A stretch of DNA of 52,984 nucleotides from Methanobrevibacter sp. (GTDB lineage Archaea > Methanobacteriota > Methanobacteria > Methanobacteriales > Methanobacteriaceae): positions 1-52,984 of the forward strand of contig JAFZMD010000027.1 of the NCBI GenBank assembly GCA_017553445.1, read 5' to 3'. Both the position numbers and the translations under genes were made by a program. A model generated the notes under the pieces. That model saw nothing but the letters and a program-made list of their open reading frames with translations, did not search any database and was not told the DNA's origin. This document shows positions 18,711 through 27,567 of this stretch, piece after piece (position 1 is the first letter of the stretch; every line of letters begins with the position of its first letter).

Positions 18711-18723
18711 GATATATATTAAA
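18711..18723 (-). promoter_or_regulatory. Putative TATA box of the polysaccharide operon
   Basis: The minus strand reads TTTAATATATATC here, centred about 45 bases before the ATG at 18671. That would place the transcription start near 18689 and give a leader of roughly 18 bases. It is the only good TATA match between this gene and the membrane-protein gene at 18742, so it is the likely promoter for ten transferase genes. Confidence 0.4.
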
Positions 18724-18741
18724 TATATCTAAAATCAAAAA

Positions 18742-19023
18742 TCAGGAGAAGAATGATATGATTCCCGGCAAGGATTCAAGCATGGCCTGAATACCTAAAA
18801 TAAATATTGCAAATCCGCCGATGAAATTAATGTGTCTTGCATATTTAATGGCTACCTTGGTACCAAGAGTACCGATTAATATCCAACAAATAACAGCAAT
18901 GAAACTTAAAATAGCCAAACCTACAGGGTTAACGCCAGCACCAACACCCTGTGCTGCCAAAATAAGGTTTTCGATGTTTCCAAAAACAATCAGACCTATA
19001 AACGGTTTTAATTCATTGTCCAA
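18742..19023 (-). CDS. Small three-helix membrane protein, half-size transporter-like, copy 2
   Basis: A 93-residue hydrophobic protein with about three membrane segments. It shares FGNIENL, QGV-AGVNPV, SFIAV and the final GIQAMLES with its upstream neighbour, so the two are paralogues. I do not recognise the family. The size, three-helix repeat and acidic/Asn motif in the first helix are like one half of a two-repeat exporter (LysE, MntP or GDT1 type), but no signature of those families is present. The start is TTG: a run of six Gs ends 8 bases before it, and the nearby ATG is out of frame. It begins one base after the stop of copy 1. Confidence 0.7.
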   Translation of the reverse strand: MDNELKPFIGLIVFGNIENLILAAQGVGAGVNPVGLAILSFIAVICWILIGTLGTKVAIKYARHINFIGGFAIFILGIQAMLESLPGIISFFS

Positions 19024-19024
19024 A

Positions 19025-19294
19025 TTATTCCCCCCTTATAGATTCAAGCATTGCCTGTGCCCCTAAAACAAATATAATAAGGCCACCAGTAAAGTCAATG
19101 AAATCAACGTAAGCCAGCGCAATTTGAGTTCCAAATGTACCTAAAGCCAACCAGAAAGCAACAGCAATAAAACTAGCAACTCCCAATTTAACAGGATTGA
19201 CTCCGGCAACAACACCTTGAGAAGAGAGCACTAAATTTTCAATATTTCCAAATATTATTAATGCAACAAATGGTAAATATTGATCCAATATCAT
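19025..19294 (-). CDS. Small three-helix membrane protein, half-size transporter-like, copy 1
   Basis: An 89-residue protein with about three membrane segments, containing FGNIENLVLSSQGV, GVNPVKLG and FVLGAQAMLES. It is a paralogue of the following gene, and the pair is arranged head to tail with only one base between stop and start. GGTG precedes the ATG by about 8 bases. Such tandem half-size membrane proteins often pair in the membrane as a heterodimer with opposite topology. The family is not recognised, and the location between two glycan gene blocks gives only a weak hint of a link to surface synthesis. Confidence 0.72.
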   Translation of the reverse strand: MILDQYLPFVALIIFGNIENLVLSSQGVVAGVNPVKLGVASFIAVAFWLALGTFGTQIALAYVDFIDFTGGLIIFVLGAQAMLESIRGE

Positions 19295-19390
19295 ATTAAA
19301 ACACCAAAACTCATATCATCGGAAGACATATTCCGAAAAAAAATCCTTTCTACAAATACTATTAACATTTAAAAATATATAAAACTATCC

Positions 19391-20917
19391 TTATTGGTCT
19401 AGAATTTTATCCCAGATTTCAACCCTGTCTTCTATTTTATAATCTGATAAAACATTTTCCAGAGCATTTTGGCGAATATGTCTTCTTAATGATTCATCCG
19501 AAATAAGTTTTTCAATCTTTACAACCCATTCATCTTCATTACTGGCTAAAAAGCCATTTACACCATCATTTACAACGCCATTATAAACGCACATATCAGA
19601 ATAAACTCCAGGAAGGCCCAAAACGGCCAATTCGATGAATTTCAATTCACTTTTACATTGGTTGAACGAAGAATCCTCAAGGGGAACAAGGGCAATATCC
19701 CAGTCAACCGTTTCAGATAGCCAGCCCATGAAATTTTTAAAATCCATGTTGTTTGGAGGCAATTCAATAGCTTTAAACCAAGATTCATCAACATTATCAG
19801 ATGCATTAAAACCCCCAATCACTTCAAAATCAAAATCATATTTCTCCTTTAACCTTAAAATGACATTTTTGATTAGGAACAAATCCTTTGAATGAGTCAA
19901 TGTACCATAATAACCCAATTTAAGCCTACCTTCAGTTTTTATATCATCTTTAATGTCGAATACTGAGTTAACATAATAATTCGATATTACAACAGTCCTG
20001 TCCTTATCAAATCTAGAGGCCAATGTTGGAGTTGAAACCGTTATGACATCACTGGCATCAATGAAATTTCTAATGGATTTAGAAACCCTGCTTACATATT
20101 CATAGGATGGACTGTTTTTCTCAACGCCCAGCAAATCGTCATCAGTCTCATAGACCAGTCTGATATCATATCTTTCACACTTTTCACGAAGGACATCCAA
20201 AAATGGAAGAATCCTTTGAACGACAACCACATCAAAAAGCCTACACCTTAAAATATTATCAATGTCCATCATTACAAAGCTGTCCATTCCATACATGAAA
20301 AATGTATATTTCCCACTTTTAGACAATTCAGAAAATAAAGCGTGTAACCTTATATAAGGGCATGGCGCCAAATTTTCAAAAGGATCATTTGTAAAAACGC
20401 CCACACGAATTCTGTCCGTTTCAATAGGATTTTCACGCTGGATATAAGGAATTAGAGTTCTTTTGTCATGAATATAGTATGAATCAGAAACTATCTTTTC
20501 AACCTTGGATTTTTCATTTGAAAAGTATTGCTTATAAAGGTCCATTTCAAGTGTATTGATGTAGTTGTTATCCAGTATATTTACTTGGTTATTCCTATAA
20601 AATCCATCCAGAACATAGTCCAAAATAGGATTTTCAGTATTATAGGTAGTTTTATAGAATTCAAGATTAAATACATCACTGACATAGGATTGCTGAACTT
20701 CCAGAGAATCATTGATACCATAATACAAATAATGAAGAATGTAATCCAAAGCGTTTAAATTCCCATGCACTTGCCTATATTTGTCCTCATCCAAAATGCA
20801 TAAACTTTTAATGTTTGCGTATGCAGTCTGATATCGGGAAATCTTTTGAGGATTTCCTTTCGATTTAAGTGCAATATATGCCTTAGGATTATTCTTAATT
20901 GATTTTGAAAAAAACAT
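19391..20917 (-). CDS. GT4-like glycosyltransferase with degenerate N-terminal repeats
   Basis: A 508-residue protein. The N-terminal ~150 residues have two weak copies of the FYL/HYL unit (LDYILHYLYYG and FNLEFYKTTY...LDYVLDGFY). The rest is a GT-B type transferase with CPYIRLHALFSELSK, VYETDDDLLGV, KLGYYGTLTHSKD, and FNQCKSELKFIELAVLGLPGVYSD, the latter near the nucleotide-binding site. It is the separate counterpart of the C-terminal half of the protein at 22058-24622, sharing the same motif order. No Shine-Dalgarno sequence is evident. It is divergent from the gene at 20966. Confidence 0.84.
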   Translation of the reverse strand: MFFSKSIKNNPKAYIALKSKGNPQKISRYQTAYANIKSLCILDEDKYRQVHGNLNALDYILHYLYYGINDSLEVQQSYVSDVFNLEFYKTTYNTENPILDYVLDGFYRNNQVNILDNNYINTLEMDLYKQYFSNEKSKVEKIVSDSYYIHDKRTLIPYIQRENPIETDRIRVGVFTNDPFENLAPCPYIRLHALFSELSKSGKYTFFMYGMDSFVMMDIDNILRCRLFDVVVVQRILPFLDVLREKCERYDIRLVYETDDDLLGVEKNSPSYEYVSRVSKSIRNFIDASDVITVSTPTLASRFDKDRTVVISNYYVNSVFDIKDDIKTEGRLKLGYYGTLTHSKDLFLIKNVILRLKEKYDFDFEVIGGFNASDNVDESWFKAIELPPNNMDFKNFMGWLSETVDWDIALVPLEDSSFNQCKSELKFIELAVLGLPGVYSDMCVYNGVVNDGVNGFLASNEDEWVVKIEKLISDESLRRHIRQNALENVLSDYKIEDRVEIWDKILDQ

Positions 20918-20932
20918 TATTTCAACTCTTAA

Positions 20933-20942
20933 TTATATATAA
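20933..20942. promoter_or_regulatory. Palindromic TATA box between divergent transferase genes
   Basis: The 48-base gap between the minus-strand gene starting at 20917 and the plus-strand gene starting at 20966 holds TTATATATAA, a perfect palindrome and hence a TATA box readable in both directions. Its centre is about 28 bases from the plus-strand ATG and about 20 from the minus-strand ATG. The plus-strand ATG has no ribosome binding site and sits where transcription should begin, so a leaderless message is likely. Confidence 0.45.
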
Positions 20943-20965
20943 TACATTAACATAAAAATAAATTT

Positions 20966-22066
20966 ATGTCATACAAAGTAACTGTTATTATTCCATCATA
21001 TAATAGTGTTGAATTTTTAGACTCAACAATCAATTCGATTAAAGCTCAAACAATAGGTTTTGAAAATATAGAACTGATTATTATTGATGATTACTCCACA
21101 GACACGACACAGGAGATTATAAACAAATATTGTGAAGAATATGAAAATATAAAAACCTATGAATCCGGCAAAAAAACAGGAACACCAGGAAGAGCAAGAA
21201 ATATTGGAATAGCAAACAGTGAATCCGACTATATTATGTTTATTGACCATGATGACAATTATCTTCCGGATACCGTAGAAAAACTATACAACGCAATCAC
21301 CGCAAATTCAAGCGATGTCGCTATCGGAAAATTTCAGACATTCGGTGAAAACTATTTTGTAACGGAAGACTGGATTACGGAAGATGTCGTATTAAATTCC
21401 ATCGATGAAAATCTGCTGTTTTTTTCAATAAATGGAGTTTGGAGAATGATATTTCCAAAGGAATTCCTGCTTGAACACGACATAACTTTCCCGGAAGGAG
21501 TATTTGCAGAAGACTTGACTTTTATGATTGACACTTTTGTCAATGCGAATAAAATAGTGTTCATTAATGACGTTGTCTATAATTTCAGATTGAGAACCGG
21601 CGATAACTCATCCACAAGCCTGTCAAAAGGAATGCATTATTTGAATGGACTCATAGACGGCTATTTATATACGGTGGACGTATTGGAGAAAAACAATGCA
21701 TGCAAATATTACGATACCATCTTCAATCAGCACTTATCAGTATGGCTGAGTGATGTTGCATTAAGCGAAACGATAGATATGGAAGACAAAAAAGTATTGG
21801 TTGAAAAATCAATCCCTCTTTTTAAGAAACTTAAGAATGTAAATCCGTTTCCAGAAAACAATGCAATAAAAAGCATCATCAATCAGATAATTGCAGGCAA
21901 TCTGGATGAGGCATATATGCAGATGGGAGATTATCAGTTATTTACAAACAGAATCCATAATTTGGAAGTGGAATTGAATCAGAAAACCCAGCAAGTTGCA
22001 TATCTGCAAACGACAAAAGGCTGGTTTAAATACAAGATTAAAAATATAAAAGAAAGATTACTTTAA
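20966..22066 (+). CDS. Family 2 glycosyltransferase, single plus-strand gene
   Basis: A 366-residue GT2 enzyme, the only plus-strand transferase in the 7-36 kb block. It has KVTVIIPSYN, IIDDYSTDTT, GTPGRARNIGIAN and FIDHDDNYLPD, and it resembles the tandem pair at 12372-14472 (FENIELIIIDD, HDD motif, FPEGVFAEDL). The C-terminus is a short coiled coil ending in a basic segment (TTKGWFKYKIKNIKERL), a degenerate form of the SWKxTxxLR tail. Its last 9 bases overlap, tail to tail, the end of the minus-strand gene at 22058, so the two transcripts would be antisense at their ends. Confidence 0.87.
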   Translation: MSYKVTVIIPSYNSVEFLDSTINSIKAQTIGFENIELIIIDDYSTDTTQEIINKYCEEYENIKTYESGKKTGTPGRARNIGIANSESDYIMFIDHDDNYLPDTVEKLYNAITANSSDVAIGKFQTFGENYFVTEDWITEDVVLNSIDENLLFFSINGVWRMIFPKEFLLEHDITFPEGVFAEDLTFMIDTFVNANKIVFINDVVYNFRLRTGDNSSTSLSKGMHYLNGLIDGYLYTVDVLEKNNACKYYDTIFNQHLSVWLSDVALSETIDMEDKKVLVEKSIPLFKKLKNVNPFPENNAIKSIINQIIAGNLDEAYMQMGDYQLFTNRIHNLEVELNQKTQQVAYLQTTKGWFKYKIKNIKERLL

Positions 22067-24622
22067 TCCTTTAAAAATGTCATCCCACTGCTTTACGCGA
22101 GATTTAAAGTTGTAGTTTTCAAAAATATCATCCCTCGCATTGTTAACAATACCATTCCTTAAAATTGGATCTTCAATCAACTTGGATAGGTTATTAACCC
22201 AGTCATCTTCATTATTGGCTAAAAATCCTGTTACGCCATCTTCAATAGCTTCCTTATAAACATCAATGTCGCTGGCAACAACAGGAATGCCAAGAGCTGA
22301 AAATTCAATGTATTTTAACTCGCTTTTGCATTTATTGAATTCAGTGTTGACTAGCGGTATTATACCAATGTCCCAATCGGAATTTTTTCCCAGCCAGTCA
22401 TAGAATGTAGACATTGACATTGGATAATAGGGAATCTTTCGAATGCTATACCAATCGGAATTCTCATCAATGGAAGCGCCCGCCACTTCAAAAAATACTG
22501 TTATTCCCTTTTTGGAAAATATGTCCTTAAGACGCAAAATAACATTATGAATCATTTCCAAGTCATTGTCATGAGTCAATGTTCCAAAGTAACCTATCTT
22601 AATGAAATCGTTGCCTCTGAACGTGAATGGCTTTAAAGGAAGTGAATCATTAACGTAGTAATTTTTAATAATTTCAATATTCTCCAGATTATTTTCTTCA
22701 AAACGCTTCTTCAATTCCTGAGTACTTACAACAATCTTATCAACATTCATGACAAGCTTTTTGATGTTGTCGAAATTGCCTAAAATATAATCATAGGAAG
22801 GATTGGCCGGATTAATATCCAGAAAATCATCATCACTTTCATAAATAATTTTTATATTATGCTTTTTGGCTTTCTTTAAAATCTGACTGGAGAAAGGATT
22901 AACCCTTTGAATGACAATAACATCAAAAATATGAGCATTAATCATATTGTCAATATCTAAAAGAGGCATTATTTCCTGACCGTAAATGAAGAAATGATAA
23001 TCTCCGCTTTCGGACAGTTTGGAAAATGGAGCATGAATCCTTATAAACGGACATGCATTCATATTATCAAAATTGTCCTCCAAAAATACTCCAACCTTAA
23101 TCGTGCCGGTTTCAAATTCCTTTCCGGTGACTATATAATCAATTAAGATACTTGCATCTGTAATATAATGATTATTGTCCAGTTCATTTCGAATACGTTC
23201 ATTGGCAAAATTATCCAATTGCAAATGAGCGTTTTCATTCAAATTAGTAATGAAATGAGGATATTTCCTATTGAACCTTAATTCATTTTTAAATCCTTTT
23301 TCTATATAATGAAGTATAGGATCCTCATCTTTAACATCATTTTCATAAATATAATAGTATAAATCAAATATTGGGTCAATATAATTTAGTTTTTCATCGA
23401 TTGAATCTGTTTTTGAACCTTCTTCAATAAAATGCAAGACAGGATCAATACATGGATGCATCATACCATATTGCGCTTCATTTAAAAGACCCAAATTCTT
23501 TATTGCATTGTAATTTTCAAGCCCTTCACTAATGCCCATATCGGATTTTTTCATTGCATGGAAAACAGGATTATTCTTTACTTGGCGTGCAAAACTACCT
23601 GCAGCCCTTAACGGCTTTGTTAATTTTAAGGAATTTGAATTCATGAATTCATTATATTCATTCTGTAAAAAGCCTATTCTTCCAGCAGTGTCTATCCTGT
23701 ATCCCGCCATTCCCTTAACATCATTTACAAGCAGATAAAGTTCCTCTCGTGACAATTCAATAGTGTCTCCAATTTCCATATTTTCCACTTCAACACCTAT
23801 TTTAGCCCTTAAATTGTCACTTGTAATCGGAGTTGTTAAAATAACCTTATGATGATAATTTTCGCCTTCTTTAGCCCAGTATTCATTATCCCAATAATAA
23901 ACCCGGCTTACTGACGGATGAAAATCATTTTTCCATGACACATATGCAAAGCTGAGCTGGTCCTGATTGGTATACTTGATATTTTCATCCCACCAATCTT
24001 CCATTACCTTAATAACATCGGGATGATTGTGCTGTCTAAACAAAGCCCCCATAACACCCAATCCATAGTGTTCAGGAAATCCTTGAGACCTGTAATATTC
24101 AATCTGCTCCTCCATGACGGCTCTTGGATAGCGGGGAATTATTTTTGAGGCATCATATTCATCATAGACACAGTCCCTTTCAGTGTGTACTACAACCAGC
24201 ATTTTAGAATTGGCACGAATATTTTCATAAATATATTCTCTAATGCTTCCTTTGATTTTAAAGGTTCCATCCAACCAAAAGCTGTATTTATAATCTTTTA
24301 AATATTTATGAGGAAGTAATTTATATTGTTTAGCCTTTCTATTGTTGTCTAAAATGGATTCTTCCATTGGAATTATTTTCCACAAGTCAGAAGTTAACTC
24401 CCCATTATCAGTAAAGCAGATGTAATCGCAATTTTCATCTATTACTTCAGGCTGTTTTAAGGTATCATAATCTCCAGTGAAAGCCGTATAAATAGCTATC
24501 TTATTATTTTTAATGTCTTCAATCGTTTCTTCTGCAGATTCTGTTGAATGGTCAAATAATGGTCTGTTAACATGTTCCTTTGAAACCTTTTGATACGTTT
24601 CATAAATTTCATCATAACCCAT
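22058..24622 (-). CDS. DUF616-GT4 fusion glycosyltransferase
   Basis: An 854-residue bifunctional protein. Residues about 35-270 are a DUF616 domain (IYTAFTGDYDTLKQP, YSFWLDGTFKI, HTERDCVYDEY, YTNQDQLSF) nearly identical in motif order to the stand-alone gene at 17640. A linker ends in SNSLKLTKPLR, then come two degenerate FYL/LHYI repeat units (about 385-465), then a GT4-like half (CPFIRIHAPFSKLSE, YESDDDFLDI, KIGYFGTLTHDND, FNKCKSELKYIEFSALGIPVVASD) like the protein at 19391. It therefore looks like a fusion of two enzymes that occur separately next door. The ATG follows GTGAT. Confidence 0.86.
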   Translation of the reverse strand: MGYDEIYETYQKVSKEHVNRPLFDHSTESAEETIEDIKNNKIAIYTAFTGDYDTLKQPEVIDENCDYICFTDNGELTSDLWKIIPMEESILDNNRKAKQYKLLPHKYLKDYKYSFWLDGTFKIKGSIREYIYENIRANSKMLVVVHTERDCVYDEYDASKIIPRYPRAVMEEQIEYYRSQGFPEHYGLGVMGALFRQHNHPDVIKVMEDWWDENIKYTNQDQLSFAYVSWKNDFHPSVSRVYYWDNEYWAKEGENYHHKVILTTPITSDNLRAKIGVEVENMEIGDTIELSREELYLLVNDVKGMAGYRIDTAGRIGFLQNEYNEFMNSNSLKLTKPLRAAGSFARQVKNNPVFHAMKKSDMGISEGLENYNAIKNLGLLNEAQYGMMHPCIDPVLHFIEEGSKTDSIDEKLNYIDPIFDLYYYIYENDVKDEDPILHYIEKGFKNELRFNRKYPHFITNLNENAHLQLDNFANERIRNELDNNHYITDASILIDYIVTGKEFETGTIKVGVFLEDNFDNMNACPFIRIHAPFSKLSESGDYHFFIYGQEIMPLLDIDNMINAHIFDVIVIQRVNPFSSQILKKAKKHNIKIIYESDDDFLDINPANPSYDYILGNFDNIKKLVMNVDKIVVSTQELKKRFEENNLENIEIIKNYYVNDSLPLKPFTFRGNDFIKIGYFGTLTHDNDLEMIHNVILRLKDIFSKKGITVFFEVAGASIDENSDWYSIRKIPYYPMSMSTFYDWLGKNSDWDIGIIPLVNTEFNKCKSELKYIEFSALGIPVVASDIDVYKEAIEDGVTGFLANNEDDWVNNLSKLIEDPILRNGIVNNARDDIFENYNFKSRVKQWDDIFKGLK

Positions 24623-24626
24623 AATA

Positions 24627-26162
24627 TCACAAATATTTTTCCTCGATTATATCCATCAGCTCATCAGCATAATTATCGCTTTTATCCAGACAGATGTCGT
24701 ATCTTGAATCATCATCTTTAGAAATTAAAACTTTAATTATATTTAATCTTGAAATTATCTTGTCCACATCATAACTTTCATCATTTGATATTAAGATATC
24801 ACAATCTTCACCAATGTCAAAATTATTCAAATTAGGAATTAGTTTAACATTGAATCCTTTATTATTTAAATCTTTTACCAATTGAGAAATGAATTCATCA
24901 TTCTTTGAAATGATTGAAATGTCTAGCTTTTTATCTGTTATGAAATGATTCTGATTAATCTTATCTGCCAGTATTTCCTTGAAAATATAATCTCCCCATT
25001 TATTGTAAAAATACATTATGTTCTCATAGTTGAGCCGGTTCTTTTCATCCTGGTCTTCAACACGGGTAGCGGATTCATGGTGGAACAGTAATGCAAAGGG
25101 ATTGAAAATTGACCTGTAGCCGTTTTGATATAGCTTGAATGCAAAGTCAATATCCTCATATCCATAGAAATAACCCTCATCAAGACCGCCCATTTCCATA
25201 TAAACGCTTTTAGGAATCAACAGACAGGCAGCAGTATTGGATATTACTTCTCTTTGATGATTCACATCACTTGAAAATACAAGTGTGGAAAACATGTTTT
25301 CATGATACGGGCCATAGACATAAGGAGTCCTTTCCTCCCTAAATTTTACACCCGCATGCTGAATGGTATATGATTTTCCTTGGCTTTTCATGTCATCATA
25401 GTACGGAAATATTAATTTGGCGCCAACAGAACCAACATTCTCATTGTTTAGCATGCATCCGACCATCTCATTAAGCCAACCGTATGTAGGTTCAATATCA
25501 TTATTGAGCAAAAGCAAATATTCTCCATTGGCAATTTTGGCTGCATCATTGTTTCCTTTAGAAAAGCTTACATTTTCACTATTTTCAATAACGGTAATCG
25601 GCAAATCAAGTGAATTGAGGTAATTTACGGAATCGTCCTCAGAAGCGTTATCCACGACTATTATCTCATAATTTGAATAATTGGTCTTTTCATCAAAGTC
25701 TTCAAATAGTCTTTTCAAATGGTCCAAACCGTTTCTGGTAAGAACAATGATTGAAACCAAAGGTTCGTTTTCAAATTCATAATTGGACAAAAATGATTTG
25801 TTTGTATCGATAATTTTTTGCCTTCTTAAAATAAACGGATTTTCATCCATTGTAAAGCCCTCATCACCATTTTCAATATAATGGATTAAAGGATTTAACT
25901 TATTCTTTTCAATTTCAGGATGCTCCTGCAAGTATCTTTTAAGATTAAATGCAGGTGAAGGCAGCTTATATTCACTAGCCCCATAAAATAGATAATGAAT
26001 TAAAGGATCCATTCCTGACTTTTCAACATGAGGATAGGCTTTTAAATAAAAGTTCTTGTCGAATAAGCCAGACTCCATAATCTTATAATAATTCTCTTCA
26101 TAAAGCCTAGCCTTTTTGACATTAAATTTTGATTTTATTAAGAAATCCTTAAAAGTTACCAT
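24627..26162 (-). CDS. GT2 glycosyltransferase with N-terminal FYLxxYPDV repeats
   Basis: A 511-residue paralogue of the protein at 16047-17639. It has two repeat units (FDKNFYLKAYPHV...DPLIHYLFYG and the variant LKRYLQEHPEIEKNKLNPLI), then a GT2 domain with SIIVLTRNGLDHLKRLF, VVDNASEDDS, LLNNDIEPTYGWL and YEDIDFAFKLYQNGYRS, then a C-terminal region of about 130 residues with no clear motifs. The catalytic-core DNA is visibly similar to the copy at 16-17 kb (for example 16961-17075 against 25448-25562). It sits 4 bases upstream of the fusion gene. Confidence 0.87.
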   Translation of the reverse strand: MVTFKDFLIKSKFNVKKARLYEENYYKIMESGLFDKNFYLKAYPHVEKSGMDPLIHYLFYGASEYKLPSPAFNLKRYLQEHPEIEKNKLNPLIHYIENGDEGFTMDENPFILRRQKIIDTNKSFLSNYEFENEPLVSIIVLTRNGLDHLKRLFEDFDEKTNYSNYEIIVVDNASEDDSVNYLNSLDLPITVIENSENVSFSKGNNDAAKIANGEYLLLLNNDIEPTYGWLNEMVGCMLNNENVGSVGAKLIFPYYDDMKSQGKSYTIQHAGVKFREERTPYVYGPYHENMFSTLVFSSDVNHQREVISNTAACLLIPKSVYMEMGGLDEGYFYGYEDIDFAFKLYQNGYRSIFNPFALLFHHESATRVEDQDEKNRLNYENIMYFYNKWGDYIFKEILADKINQNHFITDKKLDISIISKNDEFISQLVKDLNNKGFNVKLIPNLNNFDIGEDCDILISNDESYDVDKIISRLNIIKVLISKDDDSRYDICLDKSDNYADELMDIIEEKYL

Positions 26163-26169
26163 AATTACC

Positions 26170-27567
26170 CTACTTTAAAAAATTAAATCTACCTTTCTTA
26201 GGTTTTTGATTGCTCTCATTTATAATATTATTTTTATTAATTAATAAATTAGCTATATCCTGTTTATTTAAAAATATTAAGTCAAAATCTATAGTTAATT
26301 CATCGCCCATTTCACAATTTAGAATATAATTCGGGTCCAAATTGGAAAATAGCTGATAATCATCATCGATTGAATTGTCACAATTAGCATCTGAAATGTT
26401 CAAGTTATTGATTTTTGACTTAATGAAATCCCCTTCCAAAGGATCGAAACGCAAAGCCCGAATTTTTGAAAAATCCGATAAATCAAATGTCAGTTTATTG
26501 TTTTCTTTAGGCATGTATTCCAGAGAAATCTTATTCTTTTCATTAAATCCATTTCCTAAATCAATATAGAGACTGGCTGTTGAATTGACCTTATTCATTC
26601 TGTTAAAATATTTGAATTTTGCCAAAAATGTTTTGGAATCGAACTTGGAAAGGCTTAAAATATCCTCCCTATAGACAATCTTCTGTGGAAATAGCTGAAT
26701 GAAAGCATCGATATTTTTCTCCTCAATAATCTTAACTGATGACTGGAGCCTTTCAATGAATGAAATTTCATCATCCATAGGCCAGTCATAATAATACGTC
26801 CAAAACAGAACATCATTGATGAAGTTTAATCCAAGCAAATCAACGTTTTTGTTTTTCAATTCAAACAAGTCTGAAATGACATTGCATAAATAGAAAATGT
26901 TGTCCTTGGAAATCTTTTTTGTAATGGATTCGGGGTTTTTGCGATAAAAATAATCGGAATCTTTGCTTAAGTAAATATTTTTAGCGCTCAATAATACGTT
27001 ACATGTAACGACATTATCTTCATAAAGGCCTTTTGAAAATCTGATTAACGGGAATAAGCTCCTGTGATAAACCTTATTGCATGCTGAAGTTGAAAAAAAC
27101 AGATTAGGATAATTGTTGATATCATCCACCAATAAGTTTTCAGTGAAATTTTGATTATGAACGCTTTCCTCTTCAATGAATTCGTTTCCGGTGTAAGTCT
27201 TGATATTGTAAATCAGTAAATCGGCACCTGATTCATTGATTTTCGATAGCGAATCCTCTAAAGTATTTAATGAAATGAAATCATCACTATCGAGAAAGGT
27301 AACATAATCTGTGGTGACATTTTCAAGCCCGGCATTTCTGCTTTCGCCCAAACCCTTATTAACATCATTAGTAATTATCTTAAAGGACGGGTATCTAGAT
27401 GCATATTCATTGATAATGTCCATACTATTGTCCTGTGTCTGGTCATTGACTATGATAACTTCGATATTTTCAATTCCAAGCGTCTGGTTGACAATGGAAT
27501 CCAAACACTGACTGACATAATTTTCTACATTATAAACCGGTATGACAACACTGATTTTATAACTCAT
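26170..27567 (-). CDS. GT2 glycosyltransferase with C-terminal beta-sandwich-like domain
   Basis: A 465-residue protein. The first ~220 residues are a GT2 domain (KISVVIPVYNVENYV, VNDQTQDNSM, GLGESRNAG, FLDSDDFISL). Residues from about 340 to 440 form a beta-rich segment starting SLYIDLGNGFNEKN and containing IRALRFDPLEGDF, a module often attached to bacterial surface-glycan transferases and probably involved in glycan binding. The ATG overlaps the previous stop (ATGA). It has a 7-base gap to the next gene. Function beyond sugar transfer is not assignable. Confidence 0.86.
   Translation of the reverse strand: MSYKISVVIPVYNVENYVSQCLDSIVNQTLGIENIEVIIVNDQTQDNSMDIINEYASRYPSFKIITNDVNKGLGESRNAGLENVTTDYVTFLDSDDFISLNTLEDSLSKINESGADLLIYNIKTYTGNEFIEEESVHNQNFTENLLVDDINNYPNLFFSTSACNKVYHRSLFPLIRFSKGLYEDNVVTCNVLLSAKNIYLSKDSDYFYRKNPESITKKISKDNIFYLCNVISDLFELKNKNVDLLGLNFINDVLFWTYYYDWPMDDEISFIERLQSSVKIIEEKNIDAFIQLFPQKIVYREDILSLSKFDSKTFLAKFKYFNRMNKVNSTASLYIDLGNGFNEKNKISLEYMPKENNKLTFDLSDFSKIRALRFDPLEGDFIKSKINNLNISDANCDNSIDDDYQLFSNLDPNYILNCEMGDELTIDFDLIFLNKQDIANLLINKNNIINESNQKPKKGRFNFLK

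Noticed and set aside
19320..19335. CGGAA / TTCCG hairpin followed by eight As
   Set aside because: On the minus strand the T run comes before the hairpin, so it is not a normal terminator; it may be chance or a leader structure, and I could not assign a role.
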